From J029 sp964482495 (GTDB lineage Bacteria; Planctomycetota; UBA1135), in contig CAYZXS010000001.1 of NCBI GenBank assembly GCA_964482495.1, positions 62,001 to 126,000 of the forward strand: a stretch of DNA of 64,000 nt, in the 5' to 3' direction. The translations under genes were made by a program, and so were the position numbers. The notes beneath the pieces are model-generated. The model was given only the letters and a program-made list of their open reading frames with translations, ran no database searches and was not told where the DNA came from. Numbering within the stretch: the stretch's first letter is position 1; the number at the start of each line of letters is the position of its first letter. This document shows positions 53,371 through 61,665 of this stretch, piece by piece.

Positions 53371-54311
53371 TGCGCGCCTTCCTGCTCGGTCCGACCGCCT
53401 CCGGTAAGACCGAGGCCGCCGTCGCCTGGGCGCGGCGCGCCGGCGCCGAGATCCTGTCGATGGACTCGATGCTGGTCTACCGGGGCATGGACCTCGGCAC
53501 CGCCAAGCCCAGCCTGGAGGAGCGAGGAGGGGTGCCGCATCACCTGATCGACCTGGTCGAGCCGGGCGAGGAGTACTCCGTGTCGCGCTGGGTCGAGGCG
53601 GCGCGCCGGGCCGAGGCCGAGGTGCTCGAACGCGGGCGTTGGCCGCTCTACGTCGGCGGCACCGGCCTCTACTTCAAGGCCATCACCGCGGGCCTCTTCG
53701 AGGGCCCGAGCGTGCCGGCGGCGCTGCGCGCGGCGGTCGAGGCCGAGCTCGCTGACGGCGGCCGGGAGGCGCTGCGCGCCGAGCTGGCCGGGGTCGACCC
53801 GGAGCTGCACGCCCGGGTCCACCCAAACGACGACAAGCGCCTCCTACGCGGGGTGGAGACCTTCCGCGCCACTGGCTGGCCCCTGAGCGCCTGGCAGGCG
53901 CAGTGGAAGGCCGAGGACAAGCGCATCGGCGAACCGGCGGCGGCCCTGGTTTGGCCGCGCGAGGTGGCCCACGCCCGCATCGAGCGCCGCTTCGACGCCA
54001 TGATGGCGGGGGGGCTGCTCGAGGAGGTGCGCGGCATCCTGGCACGCGGCGGCTTCAGCCGCTCGGCTTCCATGGGCCTGGGCTACCGCCAAGTCCTGGA
54101 CCACCTCGAGGGCCGGTGCAGCCTGGCGGAGGCCCGCAACAAGGCCGTGGCGCTGACTCGGCGCTTGGTGCGGCGCCAGACCACCTGGCTGCGCTCCTTC
54201 CCCGACCTGCGCTGGGTCGAGGCTGGCGAGGATGACGACGGCGAATCCCTCGGCGACCGGCTGGCCGCGGCCCTGCCGGAGTGGCCGCCGGCGACCGAGA
54301 AGCTCGAATAG
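53370..54311 (+). CDS. miaA: tRNA dimethylallyltransferase MiaA
   Basis: Adds the isopentenyl group to A37, producing the substrate of MiaB. The P-loop LLGPTASGKTEAA is at residues 4-16, followed by SMDSMLVYRGMDLGTAKPS, HHLIDLVEP and YVGGTGLYFKAI. The GLGYRQVLDHLEG and TRRLVRRQTTWLR segments near the C-terminus are also typical. Length 313 is normal. The start ATG overlaps the M16 stop by one base. Confidence 0.95.
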   Translation: MRAFLLGPTASGKTEAAVAWARRAGAEILSMDSMLVYRGMDLGTAKPSLEERGGVPHHLIDLVEPGEEYSVSRWVEAARRAEAEVLERGRWPLYVGGTGLYFKAITAGLFEGPSVPAALRAAVEAELADGGREALRAELAGVDPELHARVHPNDDKRLLRGVETFRATGWPLSAWQAQWKAEDKRIGEPAAALVWPREVAHARIERRFDAMMAGGLLEEVRGILARGGFSRSASMGLGYRQVLDHLEGRCSLAEARNKAVALTRRLVRRQTTWLRSFPDLRWVEAGEDDDGESLGDRLAAALPEWPPATEKLE

Positions 54312-54354
54312 CAGGCCGGCCTCGAGGGTATCCTGCCGCCAGGAGGATTCGAGC

Positions 54355-55539
54355 ATGGCTGATGACAAGGGATTCCCGGACTTCGGCCCGGGCGCGGGTG
54401 GCAGCGGACCCGGCGGCGGCTTCCGCAAGCCGAACTTCGCCGGCGCCAAGATCGAGCTGCCGCAAGGCAAGGGCTGGATCTGGGGCGCCGCGGCGGTCGT
54501 CGTGTTGCTGGTGATGGTCGGGGTCATCATCACAGGCCGCGGCGGCTTGGTCGAGGTCGACGACACCGAGGTCGCGGTGGTGATGAACTACTTCACCGGC
54601 GAGAAGGAGCTGGTGGCCACCCCGGGCTACAAGATTTTCATGCCCTTCGCCGAGCAGGCCTACCTGTTCGACAAGTCTCCCAACAAGTTCCTGATGGAGG
54701 GGGATCGGGATCTCGACGCGAACCACGTGAGGCGGCTCACCGTGCGCGCGAACGACGGCTCCAACTTCTGGTTCGAGACCCTCGAGATCCAGTACCAGCT
54801 GATCGCGGCTGAGGCGGCCTTGGTGCTTGCGGACAGCGGCCCCGGCGACGCCTTCAAGCAGAACTGGGTCAGGGCCTACGCCCGCTCGGTGTTGCGGGAC
54901 GTCTTCGGGCAGTATTCCGCCGAGGAGATGGCCGACCCGACCACCTTCTCCCAGGCAACGCCGCAGGCGAGAGAACGGCTCAACGACCTGCTGAAGCCCC
55001 ACGGAATCCGCATCATCCAGGTCATCACTCCCAAGCCCCGCTTCGAGGACCGCTACGAGCAGGCGATCCAGGACCGGAAGGTCGCCAACCAGTCCGTGGA
55101 ACGGCTGAAGGCCCAAGGAATCCAGCTCGAGAAGGAGCGCGACCGCCGCCTGGGCGAGGTCGAGCGGGACAAGGCCACCGAATTCGAGCAGCTCCTCGGC
55201 ACTCTCGAAGCGGAGCGCATCGGCGCCGAGCGGGACCAGGTGCGCCTGGAGAAGGAGGCGGACGCCTACAAGATCAAGCTGGTGGCCGACGGCCGCGCTG
55301 CCGAGAACCGCATGCTCCAGGAGGCGGTGGCGCTGGAGACCAAGGCGCGCAAGGAGGCCGAAGGCCTGCGGGCGCGGGTCGAGGCTCTGGCCGCCCGCGG
55401 CGACATCCTCGTCCGCGAGGCTCTGGCTGAGAAGCTGGCCCAGATCGTCTTTAACGTCGTCCCCTATCGCCGCGATCCATCGCCGACGCGGATCGAGCAC
55501 CTGGGCGCCGTGCCCGCCGTCGGAGGGTCGCAGCAATGA
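54355..55539 (+). CDS. SPFH/prohibitin-domain membrane protein (HflK-like layout)
   Basis: A 394-residue protein with a Gly/Pro-rich N-terminus, one membrane helix (GAAAVVVLLVMVGVIITGRG, about 43-62), an SPFH/band 7 domain (about 65-215) and a long charged coiled coil (about 235-350). The layout is that of HflK, and the next gene has that of HflC. I set the start at the ATG at 54355, which has a perfect AGGAGG 8 bases upstream. In Escherichia coli HflKC regulates FtsH; ftsH is not near, so the partner is unknown. Confidence 0.85.
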   Translation: MADDKGFPDFGPGAGGSGPGGGFRKPNFAGAKIELPQGKGWIWGAAAVVVLLVMVGVIITGRGGLVEVDDTEVAVVMNYFTGEKELVATPGYKIFMPFAEQAYLFDKSPNKFLMEGDRDLDANHVRRLTVRANDGSNFWFETLEIQYQLIAAEAALVLADSGPGDAFKQNWVRAYARSVLRDVFGQYSAEEMADPTTFSQATPQARERLNDLLKPHGIRIIQVITPKPRFEDRYEQAIQDRKVANQSVERLKAQGIQLEKERDRRLGEVERDKATEFEQLLGTLEAERIGAERDQVRLEKEADAYKIKLVADGRAAENRMLQEAVALETKARKEAEGLRARVEALAARGDILVREALAEKLAQIVFNVVPYRRDPSPTRIEHLGAVPAVGGSQQ

Positions 55540-56630
55540 AACGCGTCAAATTCCTCTTGACCCTCCTGGTCATCCTCCTGGTGGTGATGCCGCTGGTCTT
55601 CACCGTCGCCGTCAAGCGCGTCCAGCCCGACATGATCGGGGTCAAGCAAGTGCGCTGGGGCGGCGGCGGCTTCGTCGAGCAGGACTACGAGGCGGGCTTC
55701 CATCTCGGCGTCTCTGGCTACCACCTGTGGCACTTCCTGCCGAAGCGGACCCACTTCATCCACTTCACAAGCGACCGCGGCACATCCAATCAGGTCGTGC
55801 AGTGGGAGCCGCCGATGGAGATCCGCGCCAAGGACGGCAACACCGTGACGGTGGAGCTGTCGATCCCCTTCCACATCAAGGAGGGGGAGGGCCACCGGAT
55901 CCTGGCGGACGGCATCAAGATCGAATACCTCGACCGCGCCAAGTCCACGATGGTATCGGTGATCAAGGCCGGCCTGCCGGAACTCACCTCCGAGGATCTG
56001 CAGAGTCCGGAGAAGCGGCTGGCGCGGACGAAGGCGCTGCTGCCGATCCTGAACCAGGAGCTCGCCCTCTACCACGTCGTCGCTGACGACATCCTGATCC
56101 GGCGCTTCGACTTCCTGCCGGAGTACGAGGAGCAGCTGCAGGAGAAGCAGTACCTGCGGCAGAAGGCCAAGCTCGACACCGCGCTAGCCGAGCAGGCCAA
56201 CGAGCAGAAGACGATCAACCTGATCGAGAAGCAGATCGTCGCCGCCGAGCTGGCGCTTACCCAGGACTGGGAGAAGAAGCTCCAAGAGAAGCGCTCGGAG
56301 TACGAGGTGCTGATCGCCACCATCCGCGGCGAGACCGAGGTCTACTCGGCCCGCACTCGCGCCGAGGGCGACGCCGAGAAGCAGGTGCATGAGGCCACCG
56401 GCAAGCTCGCCCTGGAGCAGGCGGACGCCCTGCGCAACAAGCTGCGAACCGAGGCTCTGAATTCCGACGGCGGTCGCATCCTGCTGGCGCTCGAGGCGGC
56501 CCAGAACCTCAGCATCCCATCGGTGACCTTGAACAGCGACGACCCGACGGTGCCGATGTTGCTCGACCTGCACGCCCTGACCCGGCTCCTGGTCGGCTCA
56601 GACCTCGGCGCCGAGGGCACGGACGGCTGA
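55536..56630 (+). CDS. SPFH/prohibitin-domain membrane protein (HflC-like layout)
   Basis: A 364-residue protein with an N-terminal membrane helix (FLLTLLVILLVVMPLVFTVAV), an SPFH domain (about 28-190) and a Glu/Lys/Gln-rich coiled coil (about 190-300). It ends with ILLALEAAQNLSIPSVTLNSDDPTVPMLLDL, resembling the loop that SPFH cages place at the roof. The start overlaps the first SPFH gene (ATGA), so the two are probably made in equal amounts. It converges on the antiporter gene with no gap. Confidence 0.85.
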   Translation: MKRVKFLLTLLVILLVVMPLVFTVAVKRVQPDMIGVKQVRWGGGGFVEQDYEAGFHLGVSGYHLWHFLPKRTHFIHFTSDRGTSNQVVQWEPPMEIRAKDGNTVTVELSIPFHIKEGEGHRILADGIKIEYLDRAKSTMVSVIKAGLPELTSEDLQSPEKRLARTKALLPILNQELALYHVVADDILIRRFDFLPEYEEQLQEKQYLRQKAKLDTALAEQANEQKTINLIEKQIVAAELALTQDWEKKLQEKRSEYEVLIATIRGETEVYSARTRAEGDAEKQVHEATGKLALEQADALRNKLRTEALNSDGGRILLALEAAQNLSIPSVTLNSDDPTVPMLLDLHALTRLLVGSDLGAEGTDG

Positions 56631-58325
56631 TCAATCGGCGGTGCGGCGGCGCTGCAGGCGGGCCATCAGCCGCAGCACCTCGGCGCGGTCCACCACGCCG
56701 AGGTAGGCGCCGCCGGCCGCGTCCTCGACCACGGCCAGGTGGTTGGCGTGGAAGCGGGTGAAGGCCTCTGAGGCCGCCGGCAGGGTGCTGGAGGCGGCGA
56801 TCGAGCACTCCTCGGCGCCGAGGGAGGTCAGGTCGCCGGCGATCACCAGGCTGGCCGCGGCCGGGTCGTAGGCCAGGTCGTCCAGGTCGCGCAGCCGGAT
56901 CATGCCGACCAGCGCGCCCTGCTCCGAGACCACCGGGAACTGGTTGAAGGGGACGTGGTTGGCGTAGCGCAGGATCTCGTCCATGCCGGCGCGGTCCGGC
57001 AGCGGCGTGATGCCCGGCCGCATGATCTGGGCCACCGTCAACGCCTCGAGGTCGGCGGCGGTCTGGCCCCGGCGGCCGCGCAGGGCCCGGCGCAGGGCCA
57101 TCCAGACCGTCGGGTCCTCGCGCTCGTCCGCGGTCCGCACCAGCAAGTGACCGATGTTGACCTCGCCGGCGGCCACCGCCACGTGCTTCACCAGCACCGG
57201 CCCGATCAGCTCGAACAGGATCACGGCGCCCAGGATGATGTTCAGGATCTGCTCGCCGAGGGCCTCGTCGTAGCCGCGCGCCAGCTGCGCGAGTGCGATC
57301 GCCGCGCCGGCCTGGCACAGCAGCCCGAGCCCGAGGGGCGGCGACGGGCGGTCCGCAAGGTTGCCCGCGTGCATGCCCGCGGCCCACAGGCCGCAGCGGG
57401 CCCCGGCCACCTTGCCGATGGTCCGTCCCATGACGTAGAGCCCCACCGCGACCCAATTCTGAGCCAGGAGCTGGAAGTCCAGGTGCAGCCCGCTGAGCAC
57501 GAAGAAGGCCACGTAGGCCGGCTGCGCGAACAGGTCCATGCTCTTGGTGATCGGCTCGAAGTAGCGCGAGCGGTTCACCACCACGGCGCCGGTCACCAGG
57601 AAGGCCAGCATGTGGGGCACCTCGGTCAGCTTGCACACTCCGGTGGTGATCAGCAGCACGGTCAGCAGCGGCAGCGAGTAGCTGCCGTGGCCGACCTTCT
57701 CCTGCATCAGGATCAGGGCGTGGCCGGCCAGCAGGCCGTAGAACAGCGCCCCGCCGATGTCCCAGAGCACCTCGCCCGGGCCGGCGTCGGCCCCGCCGGA
57801 GAGCCACAGCAGCACCAGCAGCGCCACCTCGAAGAAGAACACCGCCCAGATGTTCGAGAGCGCGGTGAGCAGCTTGATCGAGTCGGTGGTGGGGCCGTGA
57901 GCGTCGTACTCGCGCAGCACCAGGAGGGTGGTGGCGGGAGCCACCGCGACCGCCATGACCCCGAGCAGCACCGAGCCCGCCAGCGATCCCAGCACCGGCA
58001 GCGCCAGCAGGGTCACCAGGGAGAAGGTGATCAGGGCCTCCACTGAGCTCAGCAGCAGGATCCGGCGCAGGATCGGCCGCAGGCGGGCGACCCGGAACTG
58101 GCCGCCGAGCACGAACAGCACCAGCGCCATCGCCAGGTCGTTGACCGGCCCGGACATCAGCTCGACGTGGGCCTTCGGCAGCTGGTCGAGCACCTGGTGG
58201 CCCAGGAGGATGCCCGCCGCCAGGTAGCCGGTCAGGGTGGGGAGCCGCATCCACCGCGCCAGCGCGCCGCAGAGCGATCCCCCGACCAGGATCAGGCCCG
58301 CGGTGAGCAGGATCGGGACTTCCAT
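56631..58325 (-). CDS. CPA2-family cation:proton antiporter with CBS domains
   Basis: A 564-residue protein. The first 400 residues form about twelve helices of a KefB/NhaA-type CPA2 antiporter (GYLAAGILLGHQVLDQL; VAVAPATTLLVLREYDAHGPTTDSIKLLTALSN; GLHLDFQLLAQ). The C-terminal part holds a CBS pair beginning VAQIMRPGITPLPDRAGMDEILRYANHVPFNQFPVV, probably a nucleotide or ionic-strength sensor. It starts one base after the polA stop, as the last gene of the recJ-dedA-polA operon. Confidence 0.9.
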   Translation of the reverse strand: MEVPILLTAGLILVGGSLCGALARWMRLPTLTGYLAAGILLGHQVLDQLPKAHVELMSGPVNDLAMALVLFVLGGQFRVARLRPILRRILLLSSVEALITFSLVTLLALPVLGSLAGSVLLGVMAVAVAPATTLLVLREYDAHGPTTDSIKLLTALSNIWAVFFFEVALLVLLWLSGGADAGPGEVLWDIGGALFYGLLAGHALILMQEKVGHGSYSLPLLTVLLITTGVCKLTEVPHMLAFLVTGAVVVNRSRYFEPITKSMDLFAQPAYVAFFVLSGLHLDFQLLAQNWVAVGLYVMGRTIGKVAGARCGLWAAGMHAGNLADRPSPPLGLGLLCQAGAAIALAQLARGYDEALGEQILNIILGAVILFELIGPVLVKHVAVAAGEVNIGHLLVRTADEREDPTVWMALRRALRGRRGQTAADLEALTVAQIMRPGITPLPDRAGMDEILRYANHVPFNQFPVVSEQGALVGMIRLRDLDDLAYDPAAASLVIAGDLTSLGAEECSIAASSTLPAASEAFTRFHANHLAVVEDAAGGAYLGVVDRAEVLRLMARLQRRRTAD

Positions 58326-58326
58326 C

Positions 58327-61050
58327 TCAGTGGGCGCTCGCCCAGTCGGGGCCGTGGCCGATCTCGACCTGGAGAGGGACGTCGAGTTGCCAGACGCCCT
58401 CCATCTCCTCGCGCACCAGCGCCTGGAGCCGCTCGAGTTCGGCTCGGGGGCAGTCGAAGACCAGCTCGTCGTGCACCTGCAGCAGCATGCGGGCCGCCAG
58501 GCCCTCCCGCCGCAGCCGCTGGTCGACCCGGATCATCGCCACCTTGATCAGGTCGGCGGCCGAGCCCTGGACCGGGGTATTCACAGCCACGTTCTCGGCC
58601 GAGGCTCGCACCCGCGCGTCCTCGGAATTCAGCTCCGGCACCGGGCGGCGGCGGCCGAGCAGGGTCCGGACCTCGCCTTCCTCGCGGGCCTGGTCGAGGG
58701 TAGCGTCGAGCCAGCCGCGGACCCCGGGCAGGGCCTCGAAGTAGGCGTCGATGAACTTGCGGGCCTCGGCGAAGCTGATCTTGAGCTCGCGGCTGAGCCG
58801 GGCCGGCCCCATGCCGTAGAGGATGCCGAAGTTGATCGCCTTGGAGCGCGAGCGCATCTCCGGCGTGACCTCCTCCTGGGGCACGTCGAAGACCAGCGCC
58901 GCGGTGCGGGCGTGGACGTCGGCGCCGTCGCGGAAGGCCTGCGCCAGCGCCGGGTCGCCGGCGAGGTGGGCCACGATGCGCAGCTCGATCTGGGAGTAGT
59001 CGGCTGAGACCAGCAGCCAGCCGTCCTCCTTGGGCACGAAGGCGCGGCGGATCTCGCGCCCGGCCTCGGTCCGGATCGGGATGTTCTGGAGGTTCGGGTC
59101 GCTGCTCGACAGCCGGCCGGTCGAAGCCACCGCCTGGTGGAAGCTGGTGTGGATGCAGCCGGTCTGGGGGTGGACGTAGCCCGGCAGCGCTTCGACGTAG
59201 GTGCCGCGAAGCTTGCTCAGGTGGCGGTACTCCAGCAGGGCGTCGACGATCGGCACCCCGTGGTAGGGCTCCAGCGCCGGCGCCGAGGTGGCGTAGCCGG
59301 TCTTGGTCTTGCGCACCCGCTTGACCCCGGCCTGCTCCTGGATCTGCAGCTTCTCGAACAGCACCGGCCCGAGCTGCTTGGGCGAATTGAGGTTGAAGAC
59401 GTCGCCGGCGAGCTCGTGGACGCGGCCCTCGAGCTCGGCCTCGCGGCGCTCCAGGCGCTTGCGCATCTCGGCGAGGCGCTCTTGGTCGACCCGGACGCCG
59501 TTGGCCTCCATGCGGCGCAGCACGTCCACCAGCGGCATCTCGACCTCGCGGAACAACCGCTCCTCCTCGGTGCCGGTCAGCGCCGCGCGCAGCGGCGCCA
59601 CCAGCCGCCAGGTGGCGTCGGCGTCCTCGCAGGCGTAGCGGGCGACGTCCTCGACCGGCAGCAGGTCCATGGTGGTCTGCTCCTTGCCCTTGCCGATCAG
59701 CGACTCGGTGGCGATCTTGCGCAGGCCGAGATAACGCAGCGCCATGGCGTCGAGGTTGTGCGGCGACAGCGGGTCGGCCAGGAAGTGCGCCACCATGGTG
59801 TCGAACTCCCAGCCGCGGACCTCGGCGCCGTGGCGGGCGAGGACGTGGGCGTCGTACTTCAGGTTCTGGCCGAACTTGGGGACCGCCTCGTCCTGCAGCA
59901 CGGGCAACAGGTAGTCGAGCGGGGCCTCGCCGTCCGGGCCCGCGAGCGGCGGCTGCAGGTTCATCGGCAGGTACCAGGCGACCTCGTCCTGCCAGCTGAA
60001 GCTGACCCCGACTAGCAGCGCCCGCATCGGGTCGAGGCCGGTGGTCTCGGTGTCGACCGCGAAGCCGCCGCTGGCCGCCAGGCCGTCGCGCAGCGCGCGC
60101 AGCTTCTCCGGCGTGTCGACAAGCCGGTAGTCGCGGGCTGCGGCCGCCTCCTCCGGCGAGGGGCCGCTGGGCTCGGCGCCGGCCAGCATGCGGTCCATCA
60201 GGGAGTCGAAGCTGTGCTCGTCGCAGAAGGCGCGGATCCCGTCCAGGTCGGGATCGCTGCGATCGAGCGCCTCGAGCGGACCCAGCTCCATGTCGGTGCG
60301 CAGGGTCACCAGCTCGAGCGCGGCCCGCACCTGGTCGCCGTAGGCCTCCAGGTTCTCGCGCAGCTTGCCCTTCTCCTCCTGAGGGCCGCGCTCCAGCACC
60401 GCGGTCAGCGAGCCGTACTTGGCCAGCAGGATCGTGGCCTTCTTCGGCCCGACCCCGGGCATGCCGGCGACGTTGTCACTGCTGTCGCCGACCAGCGCCT
60501 GCCACTCGGCCATCTGCGCCGGAGGCACCCCGAACTTCTCCTCGATCTCCGGCGGCCCGAGCACCACCGAGGCCTCGTTGCGGCGCGGCGGCGGCACCAT
60601 GATCACGCGCTCCGACACCACCTGCGCCAGGTCCTTGTCGCCGGCGCACAGCTTCACCTGCATGCCGGCGTCGGCGCCCTGGGCCGCCAGCGTGGCCAGG
60701 ATGTCGTCGGCCTCGAAGCCCGCCTGGTCGAGCTGGGCCAGGCCGAGCAGCTCGGTGCCCTCGCGCATCCACGGCAGCTGCGCCGCCAAGTCCTCGTCCA
60801 TGCGCTCGCGGGTGGCCTTGTACTCGGCCGAGAGCCGGTGGCGGAAGGTCGGCTCGGGCCGGTCCCAGGCCACGACGACCCGCTCGGCCGGGTGTTCGTC
60901 CAGCACCCGCAGCAGGCTCGACAGGTAGCCGTAGAGGGCGCCCGACGGCCGGCCCTGGCTGTCCGTCAAGCCGCGCACGGCGAAGAAGGCGCGGAAGGCG
61001 AGCGCGGTGCCGTCGACGACCAGCAAGACCGGAGGCTTGGTTTCGCTCAT
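58327..61050 (-). CDS. polA: DNA polymerase I
   Basis: A 907-residue replicative/repair polymerase. The 5' nuclease occupies about 1-290 (VDGTALAFRAFFAVRGL; GDSSDNVAGMPGVGPKKA). The 3'-5' exonuclease is intact: VDTETTG, KFGQNLKYDAHVL and YACEDADAT supply its acidic residues. The polymerase palm/fingers contain SADYSQIELRIVAHLAGD, RSKAINFGILYGMG and LLQVHDELVFDCP. All three activities therefore look functional. It starts at ATG directly after the dedA-like stop. Confidence 0.97.
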   Translation of the reverse strand: MSETKPPVLLVVDGTALAFRAFFAVRGLTDSQGRPSGALYGYLSSLLRVLDEHPAERVVVAWDRPEPTFRHRLSAEYKATRERMDEDLAAQLPWMREGTELLGLAQLDQAGFEADDILATLAAQGADAGMQVKLCAGDKDLAQVVSERVIMVPPPRRNEASVVLGPPEIEEKFGVPPAQMAEWQALVGDSSDNVAGMPGVGPKKATILLAKYGSLTAVLERGPQEEKGKLRENLEAYGDQVRAALELVTLRTDMELGPLEALDRSDPDLDGIRAFCDEHSFDSLMDRMLAGAEPSGPSPEEAAAARDYRLVDTPEKLRALRDGLAASGGFAVDTETTGLDPMRALLVGVSFSWQDEVAWYLPMNLQPPLAGPDGEAPLDYLLPVLQDEAVPKFGQNLKYDAHVLARHGAEVRGWEFDTMVAHFLADPLSPHNLDAMALRYLGLRKIATESLIGKGKEQTTMDLLPVEDVARYACEDADATWRLVAPLRAALTGTEEERLFREVEMPLVDVLRRMEANGVRVDQERLAEMRKRLERREAELEGRVHELAGDVFNLNSPKQLGPVLFEKLQIQEQAGVKRVRKTKTGYATSAPALEPYHGVPIVDALLEYRHLSKLRGTYVEALPGYVHPQTGCIHTSFHQAVASTGRLSSSDPNLQNIPIRTEAGREIRRAFVPKEDGWLLVSADYSQIELRIVAHLAGDPALAQAFRDGADVHARTAALVFDVPQEEVTPEMRSRSKAINFGILYGMGPARLSRELKISFAEARKFIDAYFEALPGVRGWLDATLDQAREEGEVRTLLGRRRPVPELNSEDARVRASAENVAVNTPVQGSAADLIKVAMIRVDQRLRREGLAARMLLQVHDELVFDCPRAELERLQALVREEMEGVWQLDVPLQVEIGHGPDWASAH

Positions 61051-61665
61051 CTAGATGTACTTGATCGCCAGGAAGCCGCCCACGAGCAGCACCGTGAAGC
61101 CGATCGCCACCCAGTCGAACCACTTCTCGATCCAGGCGGTGATGGGCGCCCCGAAGAAGCGTAGCAGCAATCCCTCGACCCCGAAGCGCAGCCCGCGGCC
61201 GACCAGCGAGGCGCCGAGGAAGGGCAGGAAGGCGAAGCCCATCGCGCCGCTGGCGATGGTGAAGACCTTGAAGGGGATCGGGGTGATGGCCGCCAGCAGC
61301 AGCGCGACCACGCCGTTCTCCTCGTACCAGGCCTCGATCTTGCCCCAGACGTGGCGGTCGGCGTCGTAGAGGTCGAGCAGCCAGGTGCCGAGGCTGTCCA
61401 TCAGGAACACGCCGATGGCGTAGCCAAGCATCGCCCCGAGCACCGAGGAGACGGTGGTGACGAGGGCGAAGCGCATCGCCCGGCGCGGCTGGCCGGCGCC
61501 CATGGCCAGCAGCAGCGGGTCGGGCGGCAGCGGGAAGAAGCTGGCCTCGGCGAAGCTGAGGCCGAACAGCGCCTTCTCGGCGTAGGGCTTGTCGGCGAAG
61601 CGCAGCATCCAGTCGTAGCCGCGCTTCATGAGCCGCATCAAGGGGTGGAGGAGGGGGATGGCCAT
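61051..61665 (-). CDS. DedA/YqaA-type membrane protein
   Basis: A 204-residue protein of the SNARE-associated/VTT (DedA, YqaA) superfamily with about four hydrophobic helices. Family landmarks are FAEASFFPLPPDPLLLAMGAGQPRRA (usual E...FP.P.E/D..L...G) and GYAIGVFLMD, and the re-entrant loop TPIPFKVFTIASGAMG. DedA proteins are implicated in lipid-carrier recycling (undecaprenyl-phosphate flipping). I chose the ATG at 61665 that overlaps the recJ stop (TGATG). It sits between recJ and polA. Confidence 0.87.
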   Translation of the reverse strand: MAIPLLHPLMRLMKRGYDWMLRFADKPYAEKALFGLSFAEASFFPLPPDPLLLAMGAGQPRRAMRFALVTTVSSVLGAMLGYAIGVFLMDSLGTWLLDLYDADRHVWGKIEAWYEENGVVALLLAAITPIPFKVFTIASGAMGFAFLPFLGASLVGRGLRFGVEGLLLRFFGAPITAWIEKWFDWVAIGFTVLLVGGFLAIKYI

